The notes beneath the pieces are model-generated. The model saw only the letters and a list, made by a program, of their open reading frames with translations. It ran no database searches and was not told the DNA's origin. Positions 44,649 through 54,800 of a DNA stretch of 64,000 nucleotides are shown here, in pieces (positions within the stretch are counted from its first letter, which is position 1; each line of letters starts with the position of its first letter). The position numbers and the translations under genes are program-made. The DNA is from Ampullaceana balthica (lineage: Eukaryota > Mollusca > Gastropoda > Lymnaeidae). The stretch spans positions 1 through 64,000 of the forward strand of contig CALYLW010000061.1 in assembly GCA_944989445.1 (NCBI GenBank), in the 5' to 3' direction.

Positions 44649-44812
44649 AATGAATGAGAGACAGAGACAAATGGAGAGAAAAGTGGGGAGAGAAAATCAT
44701 AGAGAAAAAGAGAGACTTAAACAAAAGAGTAAAGAAGTTAACCAGTGACAAAGCGGAGTTCTAAAGACAATTCGCTTGCAAGACGGTGAAAAAGTTGATG
44801 AAATTACGTATT

Positions 44813-45209
44813 ATCATCGGGTCTAGTTAGTCCTACCATCATCGAGTCTAGTTAGTCCAACCACCATCGGGTCTAGTTAGTCCTACCATCTTCGGGTCTA
44901 CTTAGTCCTACCATCATCGGGTCTAGTTAGTCCTACCATCATCGAGTCTAGTTAGTCCTACCATCATCGGGTCTAGTTAGTCCTACCATCTTCGGGTCTA
45001 GTTAGTCCGACCATCATCGGGTCTAGTTAGTCCTACTATCATCGGGTCTAGTTGATCCTACCATCATCGGGTCTAGTTAGTCCTACCATCATCGGGTCTA
45101 GTTAGTCCTACCATCATCGGGGTTAGTTAGTCCTACCATCATCGGGTTTAGTTAGTCCTACCACCATCGGGTCTAGTTAGTCCTACCATCACCGGGTCTA
45201 ATTAGTCTA
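44813..45209 (+). repeat. 25-bp minisatellite, about 16 copies
   Basis: The unit contains TCCTACCATCATCGGGTC followed by TAGTTAG. Variants include ATCTTC, ACCATC and GAGTC substitutions scattered along the array. No conserved open frame. Confidence 0.96.
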
Positions 45210-45350
45210 ATTCTTGGGCATCATCTTAAGTCTGTATTACATTTCAATTAAACATTGACACCAACTAAAGCAGCTGAAACAGGCACTTCCATTCCAACCC
45301 CTGCCTGCGTAGAGAGAAAAAAAAATGTAACTCATGGTAAATGATCCTAC

Positions 45351-45568
45351 GGTTCCCTGACAAACGCGCACAAGACAATCGCGCACACAACAAGCGCACA
45401 CAGATAATTCCGCAATGACACAAACGCGCACCGAACAAACGCAAACACCGATAGTTGTTCACAATGACAATGGCTCACACCTACAAACCTAACCCTAAAC
45501 CTAACCCTAACCCTAACCCTAATCCTAACAGTGTGCGCGATTGTCTTGTGCGCATATGTCTGGTAACC
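45351..45568. mobile_element. MITE with 9-bp target duplication and telomere-like interior
   Basis: The identical 9-mer TGATCCTAC flanks it (45342-45350, 45569-45577). TIRs: left GGTTCCCTGACAAACGCGCA, inverse right GGTTACCAGACATATGCGCA, both continuing as CAAGACAATCGCGCACAC (about 38 bp in all). Inside, 45487-45529 is (CCCTAA)n with CCTAAA variants. 9-bp duplications are usual for Mutator-like elements. Size 218 bp; no coding. Confidence 0.92.
45487..45529. repeat. Telomere-like (CCCTAA)n tract
   Basis: About seven units of CCCTAA/ACCTAA/TCCTAA, the complement of TTAGGG. It is interstitial and enclosed by the MITE ends. Confidence 0.92.
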
Positions 45569-45577
45569 TGATCCTAC

Positions 45578-46133
45578 ACGTGGAAGAAAATCAGAAGCCC
45601 CGAGCCTAACGCTTTTCATGGGTCTTCCTGGAAGACCCTCCCAGCTATCTGGTCCCCTCCCCCAGAAAAGGACGTGACAGCTGGGAACGGAGCGGTCGCT
45701 TCTGAAGCGGCCACCTGGGCATCCAGGACAGAGAGTCGAAGATGCCTCCCACTAAGTTGACCTCACACGGAGGGATGGAATTTCCCTACTATGACCCGCT
45801 ACCACTTTTGCGCCACCCCGGCAAAGCATACGAGTCTCAATGGTTAGGACCTCCGCTATGCGGGGGCTCATCAATGACCTACCTAGGGTCATGGTAAATA
45901 AAAGTTTTACCTATAATTTATTTCCACATTTTCTAGTCTCATTGATGACTTTAGAAAGACGTACATACTAATTAAAATCTGACAGTTCATCTGTGATTTT
46001 TAACCTTAAATAAAACAAATATTCTTATTATTGGTGTCTACTTTTTATGATCAATAACAATAATAATAATAATAACAATAATAATATCAAAGAAAATGTT
46101 TTTCTTAAATTATCTATTTTTATAATTGTGTGT
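45578..46133. other. No gene seen
   Basis: GC-balanced to about 45890, then AT-rich with an (ATAATA)n patch near 46050. No coding similarity. Confidence 0.4.
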
Positions 46134-46351
46134 CCCATAGCCTCGTGGTCGTAGGGGGTTCTAAGATTTCCATTAGAACTTTCTCGGGGCTCGGTAGACC
46201 TTGGCGGCGCACATCTCCTCTCCAGGTCAGCGGAGGACTTTTTAGCGATAGCATTCATCAACATTTTTATTGTTGCTTTATCGTGGGCTAGATCCCACGC
46301 CCCTTAGATTGTGAGGCGAGTGCACTATTGACTTTGCTATCCAGGCGCCAT
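46134..46351 (-). mobile_element. tRNA-derived SINE, second family (copy 2)
   Basis: On the minus strand: GGCGCCTGGATAGCAAAGTC (head), CTCGCCTCACAATCTAAGG, and B-box-like GGGATCTAGCCC. The rest is colinear with the copy at 26040-26265, including TCCTCCGCTGACCTGGAG. Same family, same orientation in the window. Confidence 0.85.
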
Positions 46352-46769
46352 TTTTATTTGTTAAAAATAATATTTACGGGTTAAAGAATAAATTGATACT
46401 TGGCAAAGTGAACATAAACAACCAACCAAACAATCCCAACAACCGCCTGGTAAAATGGGACAAATCCCGTCCCCCACCCCTTTACCCTTCAGTTATATTT
46501 TATTTATTACAGACGCCCCTTTTACACAGAAGATTATTGAATACTTAGTTATAATTAAAGTATGTACAGCAGGAAGTAATCTATGGACCTTTAAATTCTT
46601 TTGGTGTCTGAACGATCACTTACAATTAAACTCATAGTTTCTTGTTATTATATCCTTTAAAAAAATCTATTATCATATCAATATCAATTTTATGTCAACC
46701 AACAAACGTCCAAAAATATTGAATTATTGCATCATCGGTATAGAGTATTATTGTTTCATATTTTTAACT
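46352..46769. other. No gene; a LINE/SINE 3' tail scrap
   Basis: Near 46505-46540 TACAGACGCCCCTTTTACAC and AGAAGATTATTG resemble the tails at 54565-54600 and 61185-61215. The remainder is AT-rich without features. Confidence 0.45.
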
Positions 46770-47320
46770 AGTTTGTGCTGCGGCGCCGTGGCGCCTGCGG
46801 CGCCCACCTTTTTCAAAAGCCCCCTAACTTTTCCTTTTATGATAAATACGTTATATTAAAATTTCTTAAATGTACACAAAGTAGTATTTTATTTTAAAAA
46901 AAATTAATTTAAATATGTCAAAAGCCCCAGTAACTTATCCTTGTATGATAAATACGAAATATTCCTGAAATGTACACAAAGTATGTATATAATATAGATT
47001 GTGCTGCGGCGCCCATTTTTATTTAGGGCGCCTACGGCACCCACTTTTTCAAAAGCCCAACAAACTTGTCCTTGAATGATAGATACGTAATATTAAACTA
47101 CCTTAAATGTACACAAAGTAATTTAAAATAGAGGTTGTATTTTTTACAGTGCTAATCACCACACGATTTTTAAACTAATTTTAGAAAGCAGCGAACCAAA
47201 TTACTGCACCAAAAAAAAACTATTTGAGTCAATCAGCACTGCTTACAAAGCAAATTTTTTAAAAAAGCAGAGTGATGTCCCTTAGCGTTAGTCTACATAA
47301 TTGAGCGTAAATATTATATT
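46770..47320 (-). repeat. Inverted copy of the 39990-41440 composite repeat
   Basis: GGCGCCGTGGCGCCTGCGGC, then AAAAGCCC...ACTT and TGTACACAAAGTA blocks, then GTGCTAATCACCACACGA, TTACTGCACC and GCAGAGTGATGTCCC: the reverse of 40060-40220 and 41160-41400. Confidence 0.75.
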
Positions 47321-48140
47321 ATATGATAAGGATCCTGGCTTCTATACTCTCTGATCAAAATACACGCAGCTCTCCTGGCAAAGTGACTCTGGAATTAAGA
47401 AATCCGATAAAATCCTGATCTGTGCTAGAAAAAATAAAATAAAAAATAAAAAATTTAGTAGTGCGAATGGTGATTAAGTTTTTTTTTCCCTTCGGAATCT
47501 CTAAATCAATTATATTAACTTATTTTATCTAATACTAATAATATATTCATCAAGAGTATCATAGATTCTCTAATGAAAACTAATTCCCGACTAAGAGTAT
47601 AATTATATAATCATAATCGACACCTACTGTTCTCAAACATATTTTGTGTGTTTGTTGAAATTCAAATCTTACTCTCCGACAATAAAACACGAATAGATGA
47701 TATATTTTATAACGCTAAGAAATCTTCCTTTTGATGAGAATTCTTTATGTGACAAAATATCTCATCTAAAAATAGCGCGCCAATTACCCCGTGCTGCCAC
47801 AGACAGAGACATTTCTTGCCCCGGAAAAAACCAAAGAACCACATCGCTTGCGTCAAATTTCATGTGCTCATCGATGTTGTCACGTGATCAAATTCATACG
47901 TCACGTCACGTGACAAGATTTGGCGTTTCAATAAATAAGAAATTCGATATAAATTATAATCGAGTCATGAAATATTATTTTCGTCTCCGAGTCCAGGAAG
48001 AAGTGGCAAGAAAATAATAGAATTATTACCATTATTCATTGGAACCACATCATTCCTCATGTCGGCCCGTTATTTCCACTCGCGACACAAAAATCTGTTT
48101 CTAGTGGCGCGGGCCGGCAAAAGTGAGGCATTTGAGTTTG
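47321..48140. promoter_or_regulatory. Partly complex block with E-box cluster; candidate regulatory DNA
   Basis: 47321-47690 is AT-rich. 47700-48140 is complex and repeat-free, with CACGTG at about 47881 and 47908, the related TCACGTCACGTGAC, and AATTA words. The 106-residue frame at 47697-48017 has no recognisable domain. Function is inference. Confidence 0.3.
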
Positions 48141-48730
48141 CTGATACTTGAGTTCGATCGAAAGGAAAACACCGTCACATATTTTGGTGTATGCGGTATA
48201 TGTTGCAAGAAATACATTGTAGGAATTTGTTGTTGAGATGTGTTGCGGATAAGTTTTTGGGATACGTTTTTGGGATAGTTGGAGAGATAATATAATAATT
48301 AGGATATGTTGTAGAGATGTTGCGGTAATTTGTAATAAAATATTTTAAGGGTATGTTTCGGTGATCTGTTTTATAGGAATGTTGGGGCAAGTATTCAGAC
48401 AGTCAATATGTCAGGACGACAGATTATTTCCGAATAACTGAAGAAAACAACAACAACCAACAACAGGAAATAAATTTACATTTTTTAACAATAGCGTTTC
48501 TAGAACATGAAACGCAACATTACATATATCTTAATAACATTTTTGTTTGGATAAATATATAACCAAATAGATATTTTAAAAAGCTTAAAACTTTGAATAT
48601 TAATGTTAAAATCCCAATAAAAAACTATAACAAGGCTTGGAAACTTCTAGAAGATTTTATTTTTATACAGATGCGAGTGTTGTAAACACTTGAGTGACGC
48701 AACTTCATATAACTCACCAATCAAGACCCA
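48141..48730. other. No gene seen
   Basis: A purine/T-rich GGGATAGTTGG/TTGGGATACG-type short irregular repeat at about 48240-48380, then AT-rich DNA. Confidence 0.4.
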
Positions 48731-49085
48731 CATATTACTCATCCAAGAAATATGTAAGTAAACATATCATCAAGGTCATAGTTCTTCCAGAAGGCAGAAC
48801 ATAAAGAACACATGGAGTATGATGACCGACGCGGGTCGTCGTGCAGATATTCTTGGCTGGCACCCACCGGGTCTCGTATCTGAGTATGGAAATTCTTGGC
48901 TCCGTAGTTTTAGTGATGGATCGCTCAGGGGGAGGCAATCTAGCCGAGGGCGCCCCGGAGATGTGACACGGTACGCCCTCCTTGGACCCTGTTGTCATCT
49001 TTTTCTTCTCCACAGCGCTCAGATGCGTCTGACCAAGAGAAATGGCGGTTATTCTAAAATAGCCGTTTGAACAAATGGAAGACAT
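48731..49085. other. GC-richer repeat-poor stretch, unassigned
   Basis: Both strands have moderate frames (minus 116 residues, plus 83 residues) with no recognisable domain. It could be a conserved non-coding element or an unrecognised exon. No clear splice-bounded exon could be defended. Confidence 0.25.
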
Positions 49086-49540
49086 ATTTTAACGAAAACA
49101 TTTTTTTAAAGTGTTGAGCTATTCACGAGTATTATTTTTTGTATTAATTTACCGATGAAAATTGATGACAATTCATTTTTTGTAAATAATTTTATAAAGT
49201 TATAAATAAAAAATATACTTGTATCTTAGTAGACAATAGTTTATTTTTTCAAAGAGACTTAATGTTAAGAAAGTTTATCCATTCAAATTCAACAAATTAA
49301 ACATAATAGTTTGATGGCTAAAATTTAAATTAATGTTAAATATAACCTTCCAATGCCTTGTCAGGAATTGTCATACATTTTTCGGAAATGTTTGTATTTC
49401 TCAGAATTAGTAATCCAAATAAATAATAATAATATTAATCCGATACGAATATTGTTGTTTGTAAGTTTTTATTAAGAGATATACGAAATAAGAAAAGTCC
49501 TTTTCCTTTTTTGCAGCCTACTACTTAGCTGAAAATTGAC
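49086..49540. other. AT-rich, no gene seen
   Basis: No tandem array, mobile end or coding similarity recognised. Confidence 0.45.
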
Positions 49541-50000
49541 GACATGGCGCAGCATATGGTAAAATGAAACATCTAGCAAATGTATAGAGTGTAATGTCAG
49601 GATAGCTATGGGATGGGCGGAAAAATATGGCACCATAGTCTCTCATAGATTGAGATAATAGGATAGGGATATGATATTAAAGGCAAATAACGGGGATTCG
49701 GGTCGCTCATAGCGGCTTGTTTCAACTCCAAGACCGATGTGTTTCTCTAATATTATTACTAAAGTAGTTTGATCTCTGGGTCGGTCTTAGTCTGGCCGAA
49801 AATGACAGATTGAATTTCATCGGCCGCCGGACATTCGGTCGGGGACTTTTCTATTATTTCTGCCCTGGCTCCCCGGGTGCTTATCAATGCGTGGAGAGTG
49901 AGAGAGACATAAATTTGTAGACAGTCTCATATAAGATAATGGAGATACTGCCAGTGAGTACCGGCAGTCGGAGTACAATACATCATTACAGTTGGGCATC
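49541..50000. promoter_or_regulatory. Repeat-poor complex block; candidate regulatory DNA
   Basis: Balanced composition with GATA-like (GATAATAGGATAGGGATATG) words, ATCGGCCGCCGGACATTCGG and CTTATCAATGCG. No protein or mobile signature. Function is inference. Confidence 0.25.
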
Positions 50001-50531
50001 TATACATTGTGTATACTGATTTATTTATATAGATATAATCTGAAACTCAGATGTAGGCTATTCGTAGTGGGTTTTTTAATAATATAAAAAGCAGTGAATA
50101 AAAAAGTATGTGTGTGTGTGTGTGTGTGTGTGTCCATGAAGGTATGTTTGACAGAGTGAACAGAAAATACCCTTATTAAATTAAACTTTATACGTATTAT
50201 ATCATAAATATGTTGATGTAAAAGCAGGTATGTGACCCTCTTTTTGATTTTGAGGATTAATTTAATAATATGAACTAAAAGTTTTTTGTTGTTGTTATTT
50301 ATTTTATTTTATTTTTGGTTTTTAGCGCAATTTCCCCATGGGACAAATTGCGTTTATATATTTGAAAAATGTGTCCTGTATGGATGTCTGGTCTGATATG
50401 TTAAGGAGGTCCCAAGAATGTGCACGGACAAGAAAAATTCCAGAAAAGGTTCACTGGATTTCCGGTCAGTATTTTGTCAATTTCTCGCCAACCATTACAT
50501 GTATCGGGTTAAAACAAACGCCAAACGATAG
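50001..50531. other. No gene; short (TG)n at 50106-50133
   Basis: AT-rich, with a 28-bp TG dinucleotide run. The 65-residue frame at 50338-50535 has no recognisable domain. Confidence 0.45.
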
Positions 50532-50539
50532 CTAATAAT

Positions 50540-51324
50540 TAGGGCTGTTAACCATTAATTTAAATTTAATCGTTAACTTTTGAAAAAATTAACGACTAAT
50601 AATCGTTAATTTCGATTAAAGCCAAAAATTGAAATTTTTGGTGTCATAAGTAACATTAATTAAAATACTTGTCGAAAATCAAAATAACACTGGAATTTCT
50701 TATTTATATGACATCTTTTAACAAACAACGCAAACTAACAAGTGTATTGACATTGACATTATTTGGTTCAAGTGATGACCGAGTCTTATTGACAATATAA
50801 CCAGCCGAGCTGAACAATCGTTCACATAGCGTTAGATTGTCCAGCTGAAGTTTCTGATACTGTAGTGTTTGTTTGGTATGTAGGTGATATGTAACCGAAG
50901 TGTTAGAACCATGTTAGCAATGTTCCCTTTAAGCAGCACGGCTGCGTAGATATTTGACCGACGCCACGCAGGAGTTTAGAATCACAGCGCAGCAAATTGT
51001 GTAAAATATTGCACACTGCACACGACTTTTTTTTTAACTTTGCACACGGACCAACGAAGCTTAGACTTAGAGGGAACATTGCATGGTAGGCAAACGATTT
51101 CTCTCAATGGACTCGATGACCTATATCAACATTTTTGAACATTCACGTCAGTCAATAGTTAACAACCAAAATGTTCGTGTAATCGCAGTAAATTAGTTTA
51201 TATTTATCAGCCGAAATATTTTACTTTTTGACTTCCAGTGCATTTATAAGTGGTAGGTCGATTAATTAATTAAAAATTTTTAAACGATTATTCGAGAAAT
51301 TAATCGTTAATTTCCACAGCCCTA
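50540..51324 (-). mobile_element. hAT element (TAGGGCTGT ends) with transposase scrap
   Basis: Identical 8-mers CTAATAAT flank it (50532-50539, 51325-51332). The left end is TAGGGCTGTTAACC and the inverse right end TAGGGCTGTGGAAATTAACG. On the minus strand about 50826-50753 encodes CERLFSSAGYIVNKTRSSLE, the C-terminal dimerisation motif of Ac-type hAT transposases. The rest of the enzyme is deleted. A smaller hAT is nested at 50918-51081. Confidence 0.92.
50918..51081. mobile_element. Nested hAT-type MITE (CAATGTTCCCT ends)
   Basis: Ends CAATGTTCCCTTTAAGC and inverse CAATGTTCCCTCTAAGT. Flanking 8-mers CATGTTAG and CATGGTAG match at 7 of 8. Confidence 0.88.
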
Positions 51325-52309
51325 CTAATAATATTTAGAGCAATGTTGAAGAAGGAATTTTTCAAAAATCTCTTTTCGTTCGACTCTCGTAATTTTAGCA
51401 GCAATTTGTAAATAGCAATTGTTTTGTTTACTTTCAGAATTATTAATTTGAAATGACTTTTTATGTAAGGGGCCGTCCATAAATGACGTCAGCTATTTTA
51501 GCCGATTTTTACTCGTCACGCGTCGTCACAAAAAGTTAGACCCCGCCCTCCAAAAATACGTCACAAAGCTTTGACCCCAAGAAAAAAAGACAAAAACAAC
51601 AAAAAACAACAACAAAAAAACCCCCATCTTATTTTCTATCCACTAGATATATTAAAATACGTAATGTGTACCGTAATTTGTACGTGTTCGCTTCGAACAT
51701 ACGCCCACTATTGAACGGGTTCCTTTCAGAAAATGCATCTTTTAAATTTGACTACTATGTAGATTTCTTACCTACGTTCTATAGGAAGACACCTAAATCC
51801 ACCCTACTTTCAATTATATTGACACGAGTGACAATAATCTTGATCCACATGACTTCACTGTATCAAGTATCCTTTCTGTGATATTTAAAATTAATGCCTT
51901 AAAAACTGAGCTAAGACGAAAAGTTGTTTTGTGTAGACGTCCCGATTTAGGCGGGATAGTCTCGATTTCAGACCTCATGTCCCGCTGACCCTCGCTTGTC
52001 CCGGCGGGACGCCCGTTTGTCCCGCTTTTTTCAATACTTCAATACAATTAGTTTTATTTTGAATTTGGAACGAATTACTTAATTTTTTCTTAAATTTAAT
52101 TAAATATTCAAAACGGTGATATTTTTTATAAATTTAAATAGCTTTATTATTAGCTAAGCCAGTTGGTGCGTTGATTTCTGTGGTTATTTACATTTTACTC
52201 CTTGATACGGCTTTCCCGTGACTTGTCGGTGATGCCGACGCGTAAGGTAACCAGACGTTCCGATTTCAGACTTCATGACCCGCTCAAGTGACCAGACGTC
52301 CCGATTTTT

Positions 52310-52336
52310 AAATCCCTTATATTAACTTCACCGCCG

Positions 52337-52429
<93 letters not shown>

Positions 52430-52932
52430 GTCTGTCTTGGGCTCGGCGGGCGGAAAAACAGAAGTCAAAAATGACCCACTTCCCGTGATCCGATCGAACT
52501 GAAATTTGGCACACGGACCCGTCTGACATAACAATGCATCGTATCAAAATTTCAGATCGATCGAACGTACCGTAATTAAATTAATGCATTTTTAGTTTAT
52601 CCTTATATGAGGTATGTCATTTAAATTCACGGTTTGTTTATTGTTTTTTTGCCACGTGAAATTTTGAGCTGACGCATTGAGGCGACCCAACGAAGCGACG
52701 GGCGCTTTTGTTTACATTTTACGTGTCACTCTGAGCTCGGTCAAGCGAATCGGTGACCAGACTTTTCCTCTCTCCCCCCACCCACCCCTCCCCCCCCCAC
52801 TAGGGTTATGATGCAAAGTTGAGTTAAGACAGATTCAGTCTGTAAATGTTTGAAAATAATCAATACTGTTAGTTATGTCTCATATATAAGGGATTTATAG
52901 TCAAAAACTTTGTTTTTACGGGTTTGTTTTTT
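52310..52932 (-). repeat. Tandem duplicate unit A (family X-like, with long CT tract)
   Basis: Near-identical to 52933-53488 apart from a CT microsatellite (about 52354-52427) that is far longer here. Shared words include GGGCTCGGCGGGCGGAAAAA, CCGTAATTAAATTAATGCAT and GAGGCGACCCAACGAAGCGA. In reverse it resembles family X. Confidence 0.88.
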
Positions 52933-53488
52933 AAATCCCTTATATTAACTTCGCGGCCGTCTCTGTCTGTCTCTCTCTCATCATCTCTCTCTGTCTTGGG
53001 CTCGGCGGGCGGAAAAACAAAAGTCGAAAATGACCCACTTCCCGTGATCCGATCGAACTGAAATTTGGCACACGGACCCGTCTGACATAACAATGCATCG
53101 TATCAAAATTTCAGATCGATCGAACGTACCGTAATTAAATTAATGCATTTTTAGTTTATCCTTATATGAGGTATGTCATTTAAATTCACGGTTTGTTTAT
53201 TGTTTTTTTGCCACGTGAAATTTTGAGCTGACGCATTGAGGCGACCCAACGAAGCGACGGGCGCTTTTGTTTACATTTTACGTGTCACTCTGAGCTCGGT
53301 CAAGCGAATCGGTGACCAGACTTTTCCCCTCTCCCCCCACCCACCCCCCCCCCTCCACTAGGGTTATGATGCAAAGTTGAGTTAAGACAGATTCAGTCTG
53401 TAAATGTTTCAAAATAATCAATACTGTTGGTTATGTCTCATATATAAGGGATTTATAGTCAAAAACTTTGTTTTTACGGGTTTGTTTT
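52933..53488 (-). repeat. Tandem duplicate unit B
   Basis: Second unit, with only a short CTCTCTCTC tract. It ends with ATATAAGGGATTTATAGTCA and TTTTTACGGGTTTG, as unit A does. Confidence 0.88.
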
Positions 53489-54207
53489 GTTTGATACAGA
53501 ACTCTGGGAACCACCACCCCCCGTCCGAGGGGCCGCGTCCCGCTTTGCCCCACGGAAAATCTGGTCACCTCATTTTGTGCTACTCTCAAATTGCTATGTC
53601 AAGAATTCGGTGCATTCAATAAAGTTAATTAATACTATTAAATCTAGAATGGCCAGGGGCGTTAGACCCAAAACAAATCGAACAATTATATCAAGCTTAA
53701 AACGTTTATAATTGTATCATATAGACCCCCCCAAAAAAAAATAATAAAAAATAAAAATAAAATAAAATAAATAAAAATTGATATTCCGTGTCGTTTTGAA
53801 CTAAAATATCTACACATAATCCTATTCATATCATTTTTAGACACTTATCATGCTTGTAAAACTCGCCGGGGGTGGAGGGGGCTAACGACGCTCCCCCAAA
53901 TCCCCGCCCGAGTCATGTGGACAGGACCTTGAGTCTGGTGGGTGGGGGGACGGGACGCACACATAAACTTGTATTTTGGGGTAACGGGCAAAACATGTCG
54001 GCGACTCCTACCGTAAGAAAACCAAACGGAGCTGCGGCTACATCACAAATGCTTTGATGTTAATATCAAACGACGCTTTTATACGTTCGCTTATGATTTC
54101 TCAAATTTATAATTAGCTTTAATTTTCATTTCTTGATAACTTACGCCAACCGGCGTTTGATGGCCTACAGATATTGCATTTCTTTGGCACTTTGAGAAGC
54201 ACTGATG
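53489..54207. other. No gene seen
   Basis: Includes the inverse hAT-like end, an A-rich AAATAAAATAAAA tract (53725-53780) and a G-rich patch (53863-53950). No coding similarity. Confidence 0.4.
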
Positions 54208-54395
54208 GTTTTAAAAAAAAAGTCATTAAATAAATTGTAAGTCACCAAATATTACAGTGGAAGTTTTATTTAAAGTTACCTTTTTCATGTGACGTCACAT
54301 TTCTTCAACCCCCCTCCCTCCCCCTCGTCACGCATCGTCACAAAAGTGTGACCCCCTCCCCCCCTAGGTGCGTGACGTCATTTATGGACGGCCCC

Positions 54396-54559
54396 TAATC
54401 TAGAATGATTTCCCTTGAATAACAAACTTATTTTTCTGTTATGAATTATTAAAATTCTGTGTGTACGTTATTTACTTGCCGAACACTATTTAGTGATTTG
54501 TCTCGAAAATTGTTATGGACAAATTGTTGGAAATTGCGCTTAAATACTCTTATTTATCT
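54396..54559. other. AT-rich, no feature
   Basis: Short spacer between the MITE end and the SINE 3' end; ends in TTATCTTATCTTATC, the GATAA-type tail of the SINE read in reverse. Confidence 0.4.
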
Positions 54560-54800
54560 TATCTTATCTATACAGACGCTTCTTCTATGCAGAAGATAAT
54601 TGCGTCCACAGACCATGAAGGATGATCTGGTTGCAAGTGATGCAGCGTTCACAGGCCACGGCTATGAGGGTTCCACGCATTACCCAGCCGCCTAACTAGT
54701 GTTAGGTACCCATTTGGAGCTGCGCATGGGTGACTCAGGGACGCCCTAGGCCCCGGAAACAAATCCTTGCCTTCACATGGATTCGAACCCGTGACCATCA
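54560..54800 (-). mobile_element. tRNA-derived SINE with LINE-like tail
   Basis: On the minus strand: B box GGGTTCGAATCC (about 54781-54792), central domain CCTGAGTCACCCATGCGC, AAATGGGTACCTAACACTAG and GGCGGCTGGGTA, then TGTGAACGCTGCATCAC. The tail is GGACGCAATTATCTTCTGCA plus AAGCGTCTGTATAGATAAGA, ending in GATAA repeats. The central domain is shared with the SINEs at 23405 and 2448; the tail is shared with LINE 3' ends near 61190. Confidence 0.85.

Larger units (their letters stand above)
51936..53568. mobile_element. hAT-like terminal sequences (GACCAGACGTCCCG type) around a tandem duplication
   Basis: GTAGACGTCCCGATTTAGGC (51936), GGTAACCAGACGTTCCGATT (52247), AGTGACCAGACGTCCCG (52287) and an inverse end AAATCTGGTCACC (53556-53568) are variants of one terminus. 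Exact boundaries and target duplications were not resolved. Confidence 0.45.
51469..54395 (+). mobile_element. GGGGCC-type MITE split by about 2.6 kb
   Basis: The left part (51469-51580) starts GGGGCCGTCCATAAATGACG; the right part (about 54208-54395) ends, inversely, with the same terminus. Both are flanked by TAA (51466-51468, 54396-54398). The two parts correspond to complementary ends of the family, with foreign DNA between. A pair of separate truncated copies cannot be excluded. Confidence 0.55.

Noticed and set aside
44812..45210. CRISPR-like regular array
   Set aside because: The 25-bp units are contiguous with no unique spacers; this is a eukaryotic minisatellite. The same applies to the 20-bp and 16-bp arrays.
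45480..45530. Chromosome end or telomere
   Set aside because: The tract is only about seven units, is interstitial and is enclosed by MITE ends with a target duplication.
48735..49085. Coding exon on the minus strand (116-residue frame)
   Set aside because: No recognisable domain, comparable open frame on the other strand, no defensible splice sites.
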